Part shown: in pieces, positions 44,035-53,474 of the stretch | How positions within the stretch are numbered: the first letter of the stretch is position 1 | Layout: each line of letters starts with the position of its first letter | Source of the DNA: Ferruginibacter sp. | GTDB lineage: Bacteria > Bacteroidota > Bacteroidia > Chitinophagales > Chitinophagaceae | Reading direction: 5' to 3' | Length of the DNA: 64,000 bases | Assembly (NCBI GenBank): GCA_019638485.1 | Contig: JAHBTP010000001.1 | Location: 620,001-684,000 of the forward strand | Notes under the pieces: generated by a model | The model's input: only the letters and a program-made list of their open reading frames with translations | What the model was told of the DNA's origin: nothing | The model's database searches: none | Translations under genes and position numbers: made by a program

Positions 44035-45498
44035 AACAATAGGCTTTACATCCGGAGATATGTTGCGGTAATAAATTCCTGTAAAATAAAATGTGGCAAA
44101 TACAAGTGGGTTAATAATCAGTAACCATAAACCACTGGATATAGGTTGTAAACTGTAATAGGTTATAAAATATGCACCTGTGGCTATTAATAATACTTCA
44201 AAAGTTTTTGTACTAAACGGCTGCATATTAAATTTTTTCCAAAGGAAATGTAATCTTATGTAGTTGTAAATGGTTAGTGAAACCATATTGGCAATAGCAG
44301 GCCCTATGATTCCATACTTCACTGTAAGGGTATAGCTCAGCGGAATAATCATAATGGTAAGTAGGATACTTGTCCATAGCTCAAAGCGCCAGTAAACAGA
44401 GGTGCCGATTATTTGTGAGTTCACACCTGTGCCGGTTTCAATTATTGCCACAATACCTAAAATAAAAAACACCCATTTGCCTTGCAGATAATCAGGATTG
44501 ATATTAAAATAATTGATAGCTGTGTCAAAGTTGAGCCATATACAAAAGAAAATAAATAAGGCAAATGTGAGTAGGTTAATAGATGACCGTTTATAGATTC
44601 GACTTATTTCTTTATAATCTTTATCCTTCCATGCGCGGGATAAAATGGGGATAGTAATAGCTATTAAACTTCTAAAAGGAGCTTGCATTACAGATACCAT
44701 ATAGGCGGCTAATCCAAAAATACCTACCGCTCCAAGGCTTTGTTTGGCAGCTAATACAATTCCATCTATGCTGCTTCGCAGCACATTTACCACAATCACA
44801 ATAAAGGTTAATGTCATTGCTGCAGTAATCTTCTTTCTAAATTTTCGTGTTACCCGGCTTATCTTAAAAGAAATCCATAATTGCTTTTTGTAATGCAAAT
44901 AGCCTCCTAAAACAATTACGATAATCGCATATTGGATAGCAAATAGCACAATAAAGGTGTGAAAGCTAATGAGATTGAAAATTTTCAATACAATAATCAC
45001 CAGGGTGTAAAGTCGAAGAATTGTTTCGCGTAACATAGAGGTTGTTACTCCCTGATGATACCCGTAGCTATATGCTTCCAATAAATTAAACAGTAAAATA
45101 AAACAAGCCATTGGCAGGCACCAATAAAAGTATTCTACAAAAAGTGGGGAATTTTCGCTAAACTTTCTCACAATCAGCGGTTCCATAATGAAAAGCCCAA
45201 TTGTGGTAAGTACAAGGCCTACAGCAGAAACGACCAAACTAAGCCCTAAAATATCATTTTCCTTATCGGGTAAATTGTCTTTATAATAAGGAAAGAATTT
45301 AAATAGAAAAGTAGATACCCCAAATGTTGAGAATGCGAAAACCATCATACTCACTTCAATCATAATGCGCGTAAGGCCATTCTGCTCTGTGGTAAACCAA
45401 TCGTTATGTGTAAGGAAGTAAGTATTAAACGCACCAATAATGAAGCCCAAATAAATCCAAGCGGTAGCTTTTAAACTTCTTTTTCTAATGTGCGCCAT
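43990..45498 (-). CDS. Oligosaccharide flippase (Wzx/MATE-like)
   Basis: A 502-residue polytopic protein with about 12-14 membrane segments and the MOP-superfamily layout of Wzx-type flippases: 'ATAWIYLGFIIGAFNTYFL' at the N-terminus, 'RIMIEVSMMVFAFSTFG' and central charged loops ('GGYLHYKKQLW'). It would move lipid-linked repeat units to the periplasm. It sits beside the CDP-sugar cassette on the opposite strand, with about 84 nt between the two starts, and overlaps mqnA by 45 nt at the 3' end. It provides the flippase for the second polysaccharide locus. Confidence 0.86.
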   Translation of the reverse strand: MAHIRKRSLKATAWIYLGFIIGAFNTYFLTHNDWFTTEQNGLTRIMIEVSMMVFAFSTFGVSTFLFKFFPYYKDNLPDKENDILGLSLVVSAVGLVLTTIGLFIMEPLIVRKFSENSPLFVEYFYWCLPMACFILLFNLLEAYSYGYHQGVTTSMLRETILRLYTLVIIVLKIFNLISFHTFIVLFAIQYAIIVIVLGGYLHYKKQLWISFKISRVTRKFRKKITAAMTLTFIVIVVNVLRSSIDGIVLAAKQSLGAVGIFGLAAYMVSVMQAPFRSLIAITIPILSRAWKDKDYKEISRIYKRSSINLLTFALFIFFCIWLNFDTAINYFNINPDYLQGKWVFFILGIVAIIETGTGVNSQIIGTSVYWRFELWTSILLTIMIIPLSYTLTVKYGIIGPAIANMVSLTIYNYIRLHFLWKKFNMQPFSTKTFEVLLIATGAYFITYYSLQPISSGLWLLIINPLVFATFYFTGIYYRNISPDVKPIVSTLRNRWQKWIEKR

Positions 45499-45531
45499 GT
45501 AATTAATTAAGGATGGGCGATATTTATCCTA

Positions 45532-45539
45532 TAATTTTG
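45532..45539 (+). promoter_or_regulatory. Putative -7 box (TAATTTTG) of the rfbF operon
   Basis: TAATTTTG lies 43 nt before the ATG of rfbF and would drive the five-gene CDP-sugar cassette. No clear -33 element. Confidence 0.4.
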
Positions 45540-45582
45540 CGAAAATATTGATATTCAGGAAAATTAAACTAATTCTCATTAC

Positions 45583-46359
45583 ATGAAGGTAGTAATCTTT
45601 GCGGGAGGGCTGGGTACCAGAATTTCTGAGGAAACCGAAGTACGTCCAAAACCAATGGTTGAAATCGGTGGTAGGCCAATTATTTGGCACATCATGAAGA
45701 TGTATAGCCGGCATGGATTTAATGATTTTATTGTTTGTTTAGGTTATAAAGGCTTTGTGATTAAGGAATATTTTATGAATTATTTTTTACACAATGCAGA
45801 TTTAACGGTTGATTTGAAAAATAACAATGTTACTTTTCATAATAACCATAGTGAATCTTTTAAGGTAACATTGGTAGATACCGGGTTGAATACAAAAACG
45901 GCAGGAAGACTTCAAGCGGTTAAAAGTTATTTAAATAATGAGCCTTTCCTGCTTACCTATGGTGATGGAGTTAGTGATGTGGATATCTCAGCCTTAGTAA
46001 AATTTCACCGGGAACACGGTAAAGTGGCAACCGTTACAGCAGTGCAATTAGAAGCCCGCTTTGGTGGAATGGATGTGAATGGGGATGGTTTGGTAACTGA
46101 TTTTAGAGAAAAGGTAAAAGATGAAGGGAAGTGGATCAATGGTGGCTTTTTTGTTTTACAACCGGAGGTATTTAATTACTTTGATGGCAATATGTTGGAT
46201 ACAATGTGGGAAGATGAGCCGCTTGAAAAACTAACTGCAAATAAACAGTTGGTTGCTTATCGGCATACAGGCTTTTGGAAATGCATGGATGCATTAAGAG
46301 ATAAAATTGAATTAGAAAAACTCTGGCAAACAGGTAAAGCAAAATGGAAAACCTGGTAA
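45583..46359 (+). CDS. rfbF: Glucose-1-phosphate cytidylyltransferase
   Basis: A 258-residue nucleotidyltransferase that makes CDP-glucose from CTP and glucose-1-phosphate. 'VIFAGGLGTRISEETEVRPKP' is the nucleotide-binding signature with the family's Glu-Glu-Thr, followed by 'MVEIGGRPIIWHIMK' and 'YGDGVSDVDI'. Length fits RfbF. It overlaps rfbG by 16 nt. It opens a run of overlapping genes (45583-50039) for a CDP-6-deoxy-sugar. Acts in the cytoplasm. Confidence 0.95.
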   Translation: MKVVIFAGGLGTRISEETEVRPKPMVEIGGRPIIWHIMKMYSRHGFNDFIVCLGYKGFVIKEYFMNYFLHNADLTVDLKNNNVTFHNNHSESFKVTLVDTGLNTKTAGRLQAVKSYLNNEPFLLTYGDGVSDVDISALVKFHREHGKVATVTAVQLEARFGGMDVNGDGLVTDFREKVKDEGKWINGGFFVLQPEVFNYFDGNMLDTMWEDEPLEKLTANKQLVAYRHTGFWKCMDALRDKIELEKLWQTGKAKWKTW

Positions 46360-47426
46360 ATAATCATTTCTCAGAGGTGTATGCCGGTAAAAGAGTCTTG
46401 GTAACCGGGCATACCGGATTTAAAGGCTCATGGCTGTGTGAATGGCTGTTGATGCTAAATGCACAGGTTAAAGGTTTTGCACTTGAACCCGATACTGTGC
46501 CTAATCATTTTGATATACTGAAATTGGAAAACAGAATGGAAAGTGTATTTTCGGATATACGTAATAGTGAGGTGGTAAAGAAGGAGATAAATACATTTCA
46601 GCCGGATTTTATTTTTCATTTAGCAGCCCAGCCGTTAGTTAGAAGGAGTTTTCGTATTCCTGCCGAAACTTTTGATGTAAATGTTACCGGGACAGCTAAT
46701 TTATTGGAAGCTGTAAAAGAGTTGGGAAAGCCTTGTGTAGTAATGCTAATTACAACTGACAAAGTTTATGAAAATAGGGAGCAGGATATATTATATAAGG
46801 AAAGTGATAAATTAGGAGGATTTGACCCTTATTCTTCCAGTAAGGCATGTATGGAATTAGTAATTCAGAGCTTTCGGCGTAGTTTTTTTAATCTTAATGA
46901 TTACCCTTCTCATCATAAATTATTAGCAGCTGCACGTGCAGGAAATGTAATTGGTGGCGGTGATTTTAGTGAGGATAGATTGATGCCGGATATTGTACGG
47001 GCATTGTTTAATAATGACCCCTTGCTATTACGTCATCCAAAATCAATAAGGCCGTGGCAGCATGTGTTAGAACCGTTAAGTGGATATTTACTCTGGGGGG
47101 CAAAACTTTATGGAGGTGGTAGAGAATATTCCGGTGCTATTAATTTCGGACCTTTACAGGATGATCATCTTACTGTAGAACAAGTAGTTAATAAAGCCAT
47201 TCAGATATTCGGGAAAGGCTCCTGGCAAAAAGATGAATCAGGAGGGCAAGTGCATGAGGCTGGAATTTTGAAACTGGATATTAATAAAGCAAAAGAGTTA
47301 TTGAGTTGGACTCCTCGATGGGATGCTCAAACAGCTATTCATGAAACCTTGCAATGGTACATGCAACCGATACAAAACAAAGGAGATTATACCCGTTTGC
47401 AAATTGAAAAATACATGTGCGCATGA
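46344..47426 (+). CDS. rfbG: CDP-glucose 4,6-dehydratase
   Basis: A 360-residue extended SDR enzyme that converts CDP-glucose to CDP-4-keto-6-deoxyglucose. The NAD loop is 'VLVTGHTGFKGSWLCEWL', with 'LITTDKVYENRE' (the catalytic Thr/Asp-Lys set) and 'DPYSSSKACMELV' (YxxxK). The 'HTGFKGSW' variant is specific to RfbG rather than RmlB or Gmd. It overlaps rfbF by 16 nt, and its TGA overlaps the next ATG as ATGA. Confidence 0.95.
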   Translation: MENLVNNHFSEVYAGKRVLVTGHTGFKGSWLCEWLLMLNAQVKGFALEPDTVPNHFDILKLENRMESVFSDIRNSEVVKKEINTFQPDFIFHLAAQPLVRRSFRIPAETFDVNVTGTANLLEAVKELGKPCVVMLITTDKVYENREQDILYKESDKLGGFDPYSSSKACMELVIQSFRRSFFNLNDYPSHHKLLAAARAGNVIGGGDFSEDRLMPDIVRALFNNDPLLLRHPKSIRPWQHVLEPLSGYLLWGAKLYGGGREYSGAINFGPLQDDHLTVEQVVNKAIQIFGKGSWQKDESGGQVHEAGILKLDINKAKELLSWTPRWDAQTAIHETLQWYMQPIQNKGDYTRLQIEKYMCA

Positions 47427-47971
47427 TTTTTACTCCCACCATTTTGGCCGGCAGTTACGTAATTGAACCCGAACAGCGTCATGATGAACGTGGATGGTTT
47501 ATGCGAACCTTTTGCCAGGATGAATTTGAAAAATCCGGATTAAATGGTGTTTGGGTACAATTAAACCATTCTTTTACAACCCGAAAGGGAACAGTACGAG
47601 GAATGCATTTTCAACAACAGCCTGATGTGGAAACTAAATTGGTTAGGTGCATCCAGGGGAGAATATGGGACGTGATTGTGGATTTGCGGGAGCAATCTTC
47701 AACTTATTTACAATGGTTTGGCGTTGAGCTAAATACTGAAAACAGGCTTATGATTTATGTGCCTGAAGGCTTTGCTCACGGTTTTCAAGCATTAACAGAT
47801 AATGTTGAACTCATCTATCACCATTCAAGCCCTTATTCACCCGAAAATGAACGAGGTGTAAAATACAATGATCCTTCTTTGAATATTGAGTGGCCATTGC
47901 CGATTGAAATGATTTCAATAAGAGATAATAGTTTTCCTTTAATCAATGATAAGTTTAAATCTACTTTTTAA
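47423..47971 (+). CDS. NDP-4-keto-6-deoxyhexose 3,5-epimerase (RmlC-like cupin)
   Basis: A 182-residue RmlC-type cupin. 'HDERGWFMRTFCQDEF', the catalytic His in 'TVRGMHFQQQP', 'GRIWDVIVDLREQS' and 'YVPEGFAHGFQALTD' are in RmlC order. In this CDP context it should epimerise C3/C5 of CDP-4-keto-6-deoxyglucose, not the dTDP form. I start at ATG 47423, whose ATGA overlap with the rfbG stop is typical; the GTG at 47417 is less likely. Its TAA overlaps the next ATG as TAATG. Confidence 0.88.
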   Translation: MIFTPTILAGSYVIEPEQRHDERGWFMRTFCQDEFEKSGLNGVWVQLNHSFTTRKGTVRGMHFQQQPDVETKLVRCIQGRIWDVIVDLREQSSTYLQWFGVELNTENRLMIYVPEGFAHGFQALTDNVELIYHHSSPYSPENERGVKYNDPSLNIEWPLPIEMISIRDNSFPLINDKFKSTF

Positions 47972-49200
47972 TGACTTGCAGGTTTTGTAAAACAGAGACG
48001 GATAGTGTTTTTATTGATTTAATTAACGCACCGGCATCTAATTCTTTCTTAACATTTGATCAATTAAATGAGCCGGAGGTGTTTTATCCGCTAAAAGTGT
48101 TTGTTTGTCCATCATGCTTTTTAGTGCAAGTTGATGAGTATAAAAAATCTGATGCTATTTTTAATTCAGATTACGTTTACTTTTCATCTTTTAGTAAAAG
48201 CTGGCTTAAACATTCGGCTGCATATACTGAAATGATGTGTGGGAGGTTTGGTTTAAATGAACATTCCTTGGCGATGGAAATAGCAAGTAATGATGGCTAT
48301 TTACTTCAATACTTTAAAGAAAGGAATGTGCAGGTATTAGGAATTGAACCTACAGCTAATACAGCCAAGGTGGCACAGGAGAAAGGAATAGAAACGATAA
48401 TTAAGTTTTTTGGTGTTGAGTTGGCAAAGGAGCTTGTTGCACAAGAAAAATATGCTGATGTGTTGCTGGGAAATAATGTTTTGGCTCATGTGCCCAATAT
48501 CATTGATTTTGTACAGGGAATGAAAATTGTATTAAAGCCCGAAGGAGTAATTACGATGGAGTTCCCTCATTTATACCAGTTAGTTAAACATAATCAGTTT
48601 GACACTATTTATCACGAACATTTTTCATACTTATCTTTTATTACTGTACAACAAATTTTTGCCGCCTGCGGGTTGAAATTATTTGATGTAGAAGAATTAC
48701 CAACCCATGGAGGTTCTATTCGAATCTTTGCTGCACATGAAGAGAGTTGTGTTGAAGTGGAGGGTAGTGTTGAAAAAATGATTCAAAAGGAAATGGAAGC
48801 CGGAATGCGTTCCTTGGATTATTATAATGGGTTTCAACAAAGAGCACAGGAAATAAAATTTAGTTTTTTAAAATTTTTACTTGATAAAAAAAGTGAAGGA
48901 AAAAGAATTGTAGGATATGGCGCGGCAGCAAAGGGAAACACATTATTAAATTATAGTGGGGTTAAGTGTGATTTAATAGATTTTGTAGTAGATGCGAACC
49001 CACATAAACAAGGAAAATTCCTTCCTGCAAGTCATATTCCTGTAGTGGATGAATCAGAAATACGTGCTGCGCGGCCAGATTTTGTTGTTTTATTTCCCTG
49101 GAATTTAAAGGAAGAATTAATGGAACAGTTAAAATATATTCAGGAATGGGGAGGGAAATTTGTTATTCCAATTCCCAAAATTAAGATTATTAATGCATGA
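47971..49200 (+). CDS. NDP-hexose C-methyltransferase (three-domain)
   Basis: A 409-residue methyltransferase with the layout of deoxysugar C-methyltransferases: an N-terminal zinc-like domain with 'CRFC' and 'CPSC' Cys pairs, a SAM domain ('AMEIASNDGYLLQYFKERNV', 'LGNNVLAHVPN'), and a C-terminal domain ('IVGYGAAAKGNTLLN') typical of the Methyltransf_14 class. Family members add a methyl group to carbon (often C3) of NDP-4-keto-6-deoxyhexoses. It overlaps both neighbours (TAATG and ATGA) and is the key gene for a branched sugar. The carbon position is inferred from the family. Confidence 0.9.
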   Translation: MTCRFCKTETDSVFIDLINAPASNSFLTFDQLNEPEVFYPLKVFVCPSCFLVQVDEYKKSDAIFNSDYVYFSSFSKSWLKHSAAYTEMMCGRFGLNEHSLAMEIASNDGYLLQYFKERNVQVLGIEPTANTAKVAQEKGIETIIKFFGVELAKELVAQEKYADVLLGNNVLAHVPNIIDFVQGMKIVLKPEGVITMEFPHLYQLVKHNQFDTIYHEHFSYLSFITVQQIFAACGLKLFDVEELPTHGGSIRIFAAHEESCVEVEGSVEKMIQKEMEAGMRSLDYYNGFQQRAQEIKFSFLKFLLDKKSEGKRIVGYGAAAKGNTLLNYSGVKCDLIDFVVDANPHKQGKFLPASHIPVVDESEIRAARPDFVVLFPWNLKEELMEQLKYIQEWGGKFVIPIPKIKIINA

Positions 49201-50039
49201 AAAAGGTATTAGTAACAGGTGCAACAGGGTTTGTAGGGAAACCTATAGTGGATGATTTGGTTAATAGAGGATATCAGGTAATTATTGCTTCCAGGAATAT
49301 TGTACAAGCTACAACACCTAATGTTGTTGTTAAACCTTTTGATTTAAATTTTCTTGATCATAAAACTGACTACTTTAAGTATTTTAATTATCCCGATGTA
49401 TGTATTCATCTCGCCTGGATTGGGCTTCCTAACTATCTGGATGAAATACATTTGAAACAGTTGCCTCAGCATGAACGTTTTTTAGAAAATTTATTATCGA
49501 ATGGGCTTCAGGAGCTAACGGTTACGGGCACATGCTTTGAATATGGTTTAATAGAAGGTGAATTAAAAGAAGATATGGTTTCTTTTCCGGTTACTGCCTA
49601 TGGGAAAGGGAAGTATGCATTGACAAAATGGTTGATAAATCGGCAAAATGAGCGGGCTGCAAATGTGAAGTCTTTACGGTTGTTTTATATGTGGGGTGAA
49701 GGACAATCTCCTAAATCATTGATACCAATGCTTAATGCGGCCATTGAAAGGGGAGATTCTTCTTTCCCGATGAGCGGAGGAGAGCAGGTCCGTGATTTTT
49801 TACCTGTTGAAGAGATGGCCAGAAGGATAGTGATATTAGCACTCAATCCTGCTGCTACAGGGATTATTAATTGTTGTAGTGGGAAGCCTATAACCCTTAA
49901 AGGATTTGTAAAACAATATTTGTCCAGAAAGAATGCTTCAATAAGTTTACATTTTGGTGTATATCCTTATCTTGATTATGAACCGATGGCCTTTTGGGGA
50001 AGTGTAAAAAAGCTAAATTCGTTTTTAAAAGAAAACTAA
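49197..50039 (+). CDS. NAD(P)-dependent sugar epimerase/4-ketoreductase (SDR)
   Basis: A 280-residue extended SDR. The NAD(P) loop is 'VLVTGATGFVGKPIVDDL' and the catalytic Tyr/Lys are in 'AYGKGKYALTKW'. 'LRLFYMWGEGQSPKSLIPML' follows. As the last gene of the overlapping cassette it most likely reduces the 4-keto group to finish the CDP-sugar. The ATGA overlap with the C-methyltransferase indicates coupled translation. Specificity is inferred from context only. Confidence 0.85.
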   Translation: MKKVLVTGATGFVGKPIVDDLVNRGYQVIIASRNIVQATTPNVVVKPFDLNFLDHKTDYFKYFNYPDVCIHLAWIGLPNYLDEIHLKQLPQHERFLENLLSNGLQELTVTGTCFEYGLIEGELKEDMVSFPVTAYGKGKYALTKWLINRQNERAANVKSLRLFYMWGEGQSPKSLIPMLNAAIERGDSSFPMSGGEQVRDFLPVEEMARRIVILALNPAATGIINCCSGKPITLKGFVKQYLSRKNASISLHFGVYPYLDYEPMAFWGSVKKLNSFLKEN

Positions 50040-50048
50040 GACCATTTT

Positions 50049-50813
50049 ATGCGAAATTTTGGATATAAGATTATTTACCTGGTCCAGTTAGCTCGCTATT
50101 TTGGTTTTGTAGATGCAATAAAGATTTTTTTTGGTTTGATTATGGGAAGAAGGAAGCACCATGTTTTAATTTCACCTAAAAAGTTCAATAATCCTGTTTC
50201 TATTCGTAAGGCTGCTTCTGATTTGCCTATTTTTTACCAGGTCTTTTGTGATTTGCAATATGATATCAGTTTCTTTCTCGATTTCACTCCTATGTCAATC
50301 ATTGATGCAGGGGCCAACGTAGGTTATGCAAGCTTATATTTTTCAAATCAATACCCACAAGCAAAGATTATTTCAATAGAGCCGGAATCAAGGAATTTTG
50401 AGCAACTTAAAATGAATGCTGTTGCCTATCCGAATATTAAACCAATTCAAGGCGGAGTTTGGAATCAATCCGGATGGGCTCATATAAAGAATATCCAAGA
50501 GGCTGATGCAAGTTTCGAAATTGAGGTTGATGATAAGGAGGGCACGAATACCTTTAAAACATTTTCTATTTTAGATATAATGGAAATAGGAGGATTTAAT
50601 TCTATAGATATTTTAAAAATGGATATTGAAGGTGCAGAATATTTTGTGTTTAGTGAAAACCCTGAAAGTTGGCTCCAACATACGAAATGCATAGTGATTG
50701 AACTGCATGATCATTTGCAGCCGGGTACTTCAAAGTTGTTTTTTGAAGCAATGAGCAAATTTGATTGGAAGACATTTGTTAAAGGAGAGAATTTGGTATG
50801 CATTAAAGCATAA
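50049..50813 (+). CDS. FkbM-family methyltransferase
   Basis: A 254-residue FkbM-type O-methyltransferase. The SAM loop is 'SIIDAGANVGYASLYFSN', and the C-terminal signature 'ILKMDIEGAEYFVFSENP' is the family hallmark. Such enzymes methylate sugar hydroxyls or other small acceptors and are common in surface-polysaccharide loci. It lies 9 nt after the cassette and is probably in the same transcript, so a second methyl group on the polysaccharide is likely. Convergent with the next gene (6 nt gap). Confidence 0.88.
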   Translation: MRNFGYKIIYLVQLARYFGFVDAIKIFFGLIMGRRKHHVLISPKKFNNPVSIRKAASDLPIFYQVFCDLQYDISFFLDFTPMSIIDAGANVGYASLYFSNQYPQAKIISIEPESRNFEQLKMNAVAYPNIKPIQGGVWNQSGWAHIKNIQEADASFEIEVDDKEGTNTFKTFSILDIMEIGGFNSIDILKMDIEGAEYFVFSENPESWLQHTKCIVIELHDHLQPGTSKLFFEAMSKFDWKTFVKGENLVCIKA

Positions 50814-50819
50814 ACTCTG

Positions 50820-51563
50820 CTACCCATATTTTAAGTGAATCCTGATTTTCTGATACCATTTTTTTAGATTAAAGCAGAATGATGGTTTATTATCCTCAGG
50901 ATACCCTACATTGATATCTCCCTTTTTTATATCAAATGGTGGCTCAATCTTTTCTTTCTCAATAACCACAATAGAGTCATAAAACGAAATGGAATATAAT
51001 TTATCTTTCAGTTCTTTATGTTTAATATTATTGTTTTTACCTGCATACCACAGGTGCATTACATCTATTAAGTTTTTAATAAATTCTATGTAGGTAGAAT
51101 TTCTTTTTAATCCGCCACCAAAATCCGGCCAATAGGATGTATGGTTGTCTTCACACAAATAAACTCCTCCGTATTTTATTTTTGAAAACATTTCTTCAAA
51201 GGTTACAATTTGCTGCTCCATGGTGTGTCCGCCGTCATCAATAAGTATGTCTAAATCCGGTATTTGTTGTTTTACCTTATTTAAGAAATTTCTGTCTGAT
51301 TGAGAGCCGATAAATATGGTAACATTTTCTTTTTCAAATTGCTTACATCCGGGATTGATGTCAATTCCGTAGTATTTTAACCCCGGACCAAAAAACTTTT
51401 GCCACATATCTATAGATCCACCTTGAGATACACCTATTTCAAGAATAACCGGGCTTTGATTCACAAAGGCTCCAAAATGCCTATCATAAATCTCAAAATA
51501 ATGATTCCATTTGTGCAACCTGTTGCCTTGATGGTTATTAAAAATTTCTCTTGTACTTTGCAT
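50820..51563 (-). CDS. Class I SAM-dependent methyltransferase (CmcI/MycE-like)
   Basis: A 247-residue methyltransferase. 'PVILEIGVSQGGSIDMWQKF' is the SAM region, 'YGIDINPGCKQFEKENV' strand 2, and 'DILIDDGGHTMEQQIVTFEEMF' plus 'GGVYLCEDNHTSY' resemble sugar O-methyltransferases of the CmcI/MycE-like group with acidic metal ligands. It is transcribed against its neighbours inside the second polysaccharide locus. Likely methylates a surface sugar; substrate not determined. Confidence 0.84.
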   Translation of the reverse strand: MQSTREIFNNHQGNRLHKWNHYFEIYDRHFGAFVNQSPVILEIGVSQGGSIDMWQKFFGPGLKYYGIDINPGCKQFEKENVTIFIGSQSDRNFLNKVKQQIPDLDILIDDGGHTMEQQIVTFEEMFSKIKYGGVYLCEDNHTSYWPDFGGGLKRNSTYIEFIKNLIDVMHLWYAGKNNNIKHKELKDKLYSISFYDSIVVIEKEKIEPPFDIKKGDINVGYPEDNKPSFCFNLKKWYQKIRIHLKYG

Positions 51564-51611
51564 AAGTGTTGAATGGCTGTAAAATTATGGCTAATTTTTA
51601 TTTCCTATTGC

Positions 51612-52472
51612 ATGAGTGATTCAAAAGTTGGAGTGGTTTATCTGTCATGGATGCCTTTTGGAACTGATTATTTTAAAAGATTTCTGGATAGTTACCAAAA
51701 ATATGTGCCGGCATACCCGCATCAACTGGTTGTGGTTTTTAATGGAGTTTCTAAAGTGAATGATTCTGTTAAAGAGGCATTTTTACAGGTACTTAAGGAG
51801 GTAAGGCTATCCCATTTTGTCCAAATAGAATTTCCATCGGGTCAGGATGTTGAAATTTATAAGAGAATTGCTGATACAACTGATTTTGATTATTTGCTTT
51901 TTATAAATACTTATTCAGTAATTCTGGCTGATCAATGGCTAAAAATTTATTTTGATAACATGAATGAGGGAGTTGGGCTATTGGGAGCAACCGGTTCTTT
52001 TGCAAGTTATAAGGCATCAATTAATCGCCAATCAAAGGTGTTGCTCAAAAGTAAGATATCATTAAAAGATAAGTGGGGCATTTTGAAATATTTGTTCAAG
52101 TTGAATATTCTATATGGTGCTCAATTTCCATCTTTCCCCAATCCGCATATACGCACCAATGCATTTTTTATAAAACGTAGTTTGCTGAGTTCGTTAATTT
52201 TGCCAAAAATAAAATCGAAAATGGATGCTTATATTTTCGAAAATGGAAAACAAAGCATGACAAATCAAATTTTACAGAGAGGATTAAAGTGTTTGGTAGT
52301 TGATAAAGACGGCGTATCCTGGGATAAGGATGAATGGTATTCCAGTAAAACATTTTGGTGCGGTAATCAAGAAGGGCTTTTAATTTCCGATAACCAGACT
52401 ATTAAGTATGCCCAAGCCAATCAGGAACTGAAAGGCTACCTGCAATTTGATGCCTGGAATAAAAATAAATAA
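51612..52472 (+). CDS. Putative GT-A-like glycosyltransferase, family not recognised
   Basis: A 286-residue protein from ATG 51612; the frame runs back to 51573 but 'SDSKVGVVYLSWMPFGTDYF' looks like the real start. The N-terminal part resembles a GT-A fold: 'QLVVVFNGVSKVNDSVKEAF', and 'DYLLFINTYSVILADQWL' sits where the DxD of GT2 enzymes is, but no clear DxD is visible. 'PHIRTNAFFIKRSLLSSL' is a region seen in rhamnan-type glycosyltransferase-like proteins. It directly abuts the next GT2 gene (stop 52472, ATG 52473). It could be a non-catalytic or unusual glycosyltransferase. Confidence 0.7.
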   Translation: MSDSKVGVVYLSWMPFGTDYFKRFLDSYQKYVPAYPHQLVVVFNGVSKVNDSVKEAFLQVLKEVRLSHFVQIEFPSGQDVEIYKRIADTTDFDYLLFINTYSVILADQWLKIYFDNMNEGVGLLGATGSFASYKASINRQSKVLLKSKISLKDKWGILKYLFKLNILYGAQFPSFPNPHIRTNAFFIKRSLLSSLILPKIKSKMDAYIFENGKQSMTNQILQRGLKCLVVDKDGVSWDKDEWYSSKTFWCGNQEGLLISDNQTIKYAQANQELKGYLQFDAWNKNK

Positions 52473-53474
52473 ATGTATTCTTATTCTATTATATTACCTG
52501 TACGTAATGGCGGAAATTATGTTAAGCAATGTGTGAATAGTTTGCTTGCACAAGACTATACGAATTTTAATGTGTTAATATTGGATAACGATAGTACAGA
52601 TGGCACTTTAGAATGGCTTTCTCATATTGAAGATAATCGAATCAAGGTTTTTCCACATTCCATTCCGCTTAATATTTGTGGGAATTGGGGTAGGATAGTA
52701 GGGTTGGAAAAGAATGAGTATATGACTATGATTGGCTCGGATGATATTCTTTTACCAAATTATTTATCTGAGATGAATCGGTTGATTGCGGAAAATCCTC
52801 AGGCTTCACTATTTCAAACACATTTTGAATTTATTGATGCAGAAGGGAAGGTTATGCACTCTTGTCAGAAAATGAGGTTAACCTATTCAGTTGGTGAATA
52901 TGTAGAAGCGCAGCTTACCAGAACGCTCGATAGTATGGGTACGGGATATATGATGCGAAGTGCCGATTATAATCGCTTAGGTGGTATTCCTATTGATTAT
53001 CCTAATCTCATTTTTGCAGATTATGCGTTGTGGGTACAGTTAACAGGCTTAAGTTGTATGGCGGTAAGTAAGGCCAAAACTTTTCAATATCGGCTTCATA
53101 ACAGTGTCTCCAGAGTTACTAACGGTGAAGACTATACTAAGGCTTTTTTTATGTATCTTGAATTCTTATATCAACTAAAATCTTTGTATCCTGATATTCA
53201 AACAGCGATAGAAAGAAATTTTAAACCATACCTGCTTTATTTTTGCCAAAGCCTTTCTCATCGCTTGCTAAACACTTCAGCCAAAGATAGAAAGACTTCG
53301 GTAGCCGATTTTGTTGATAACTGTGTCTGCTATGCAAATAAACTTATTCCCGGGCAGGGCTTTTTCCCGCTTCGGAAATCAGGAATTCAATTAGCCGTAT
53401 GGTTAGACAGAAATAATATTACCAGACTATCCTTTAAGATTATCAAGCAGATGACTCTTCTTTTCCGCAGCTAA
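52473..53474 (+). CDS. GT2-family glycosyltransferase
   Basis: A 333-residue GT2 enzyme. '[21 protein letters not shown]', '[11 protein letters not shown]' and the metal motif '[11 protein letters not shown]' are clear. The C-terminal half after about residue 215 is a helical tail of unknown role. ATG directly follows the preceding stop. Its last 48 nt overlap the 3' end of gmd on the other strand. It should transfer a hexose to the repeat unit in the cytoplasm. Confidence 0.88.
   Translation: MYSYSIILPVRNGGNYVKQCVNSLLAQDYTNFNVLILDNDSTDGTLEWLSHIEDNRIKVFPHSIPLNICGNWGRIVGLEKNEYMTMIGSDDILLPNYLSEMNRLIAENPQASLFQTHFEFIDAEGKVMHSCQKMRLTYSVGEYVEAQLTRTLDSMGTGYMMRSADYNRLGGIPIDYPNLIFADYALWVQLTGLSCMAVSKAKTFQYRLHNSVSRVTNGEDYTKAFFMYLEFLYQLKSLYPDIQTAIERNFKPYLLYFCQSLSHRLLNTSAKDRKTSVADFVDNCVCYANKLIPGQGFFPLRKSGIQLAVWLDRNNITRLSFKIIKQMTLLFRS

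Noticed and set aside
53034..53474. Frameshift between GT2 and gmd
   Set aside because: Both proteins have complete family domains; the overlap is only at their 3' ends.
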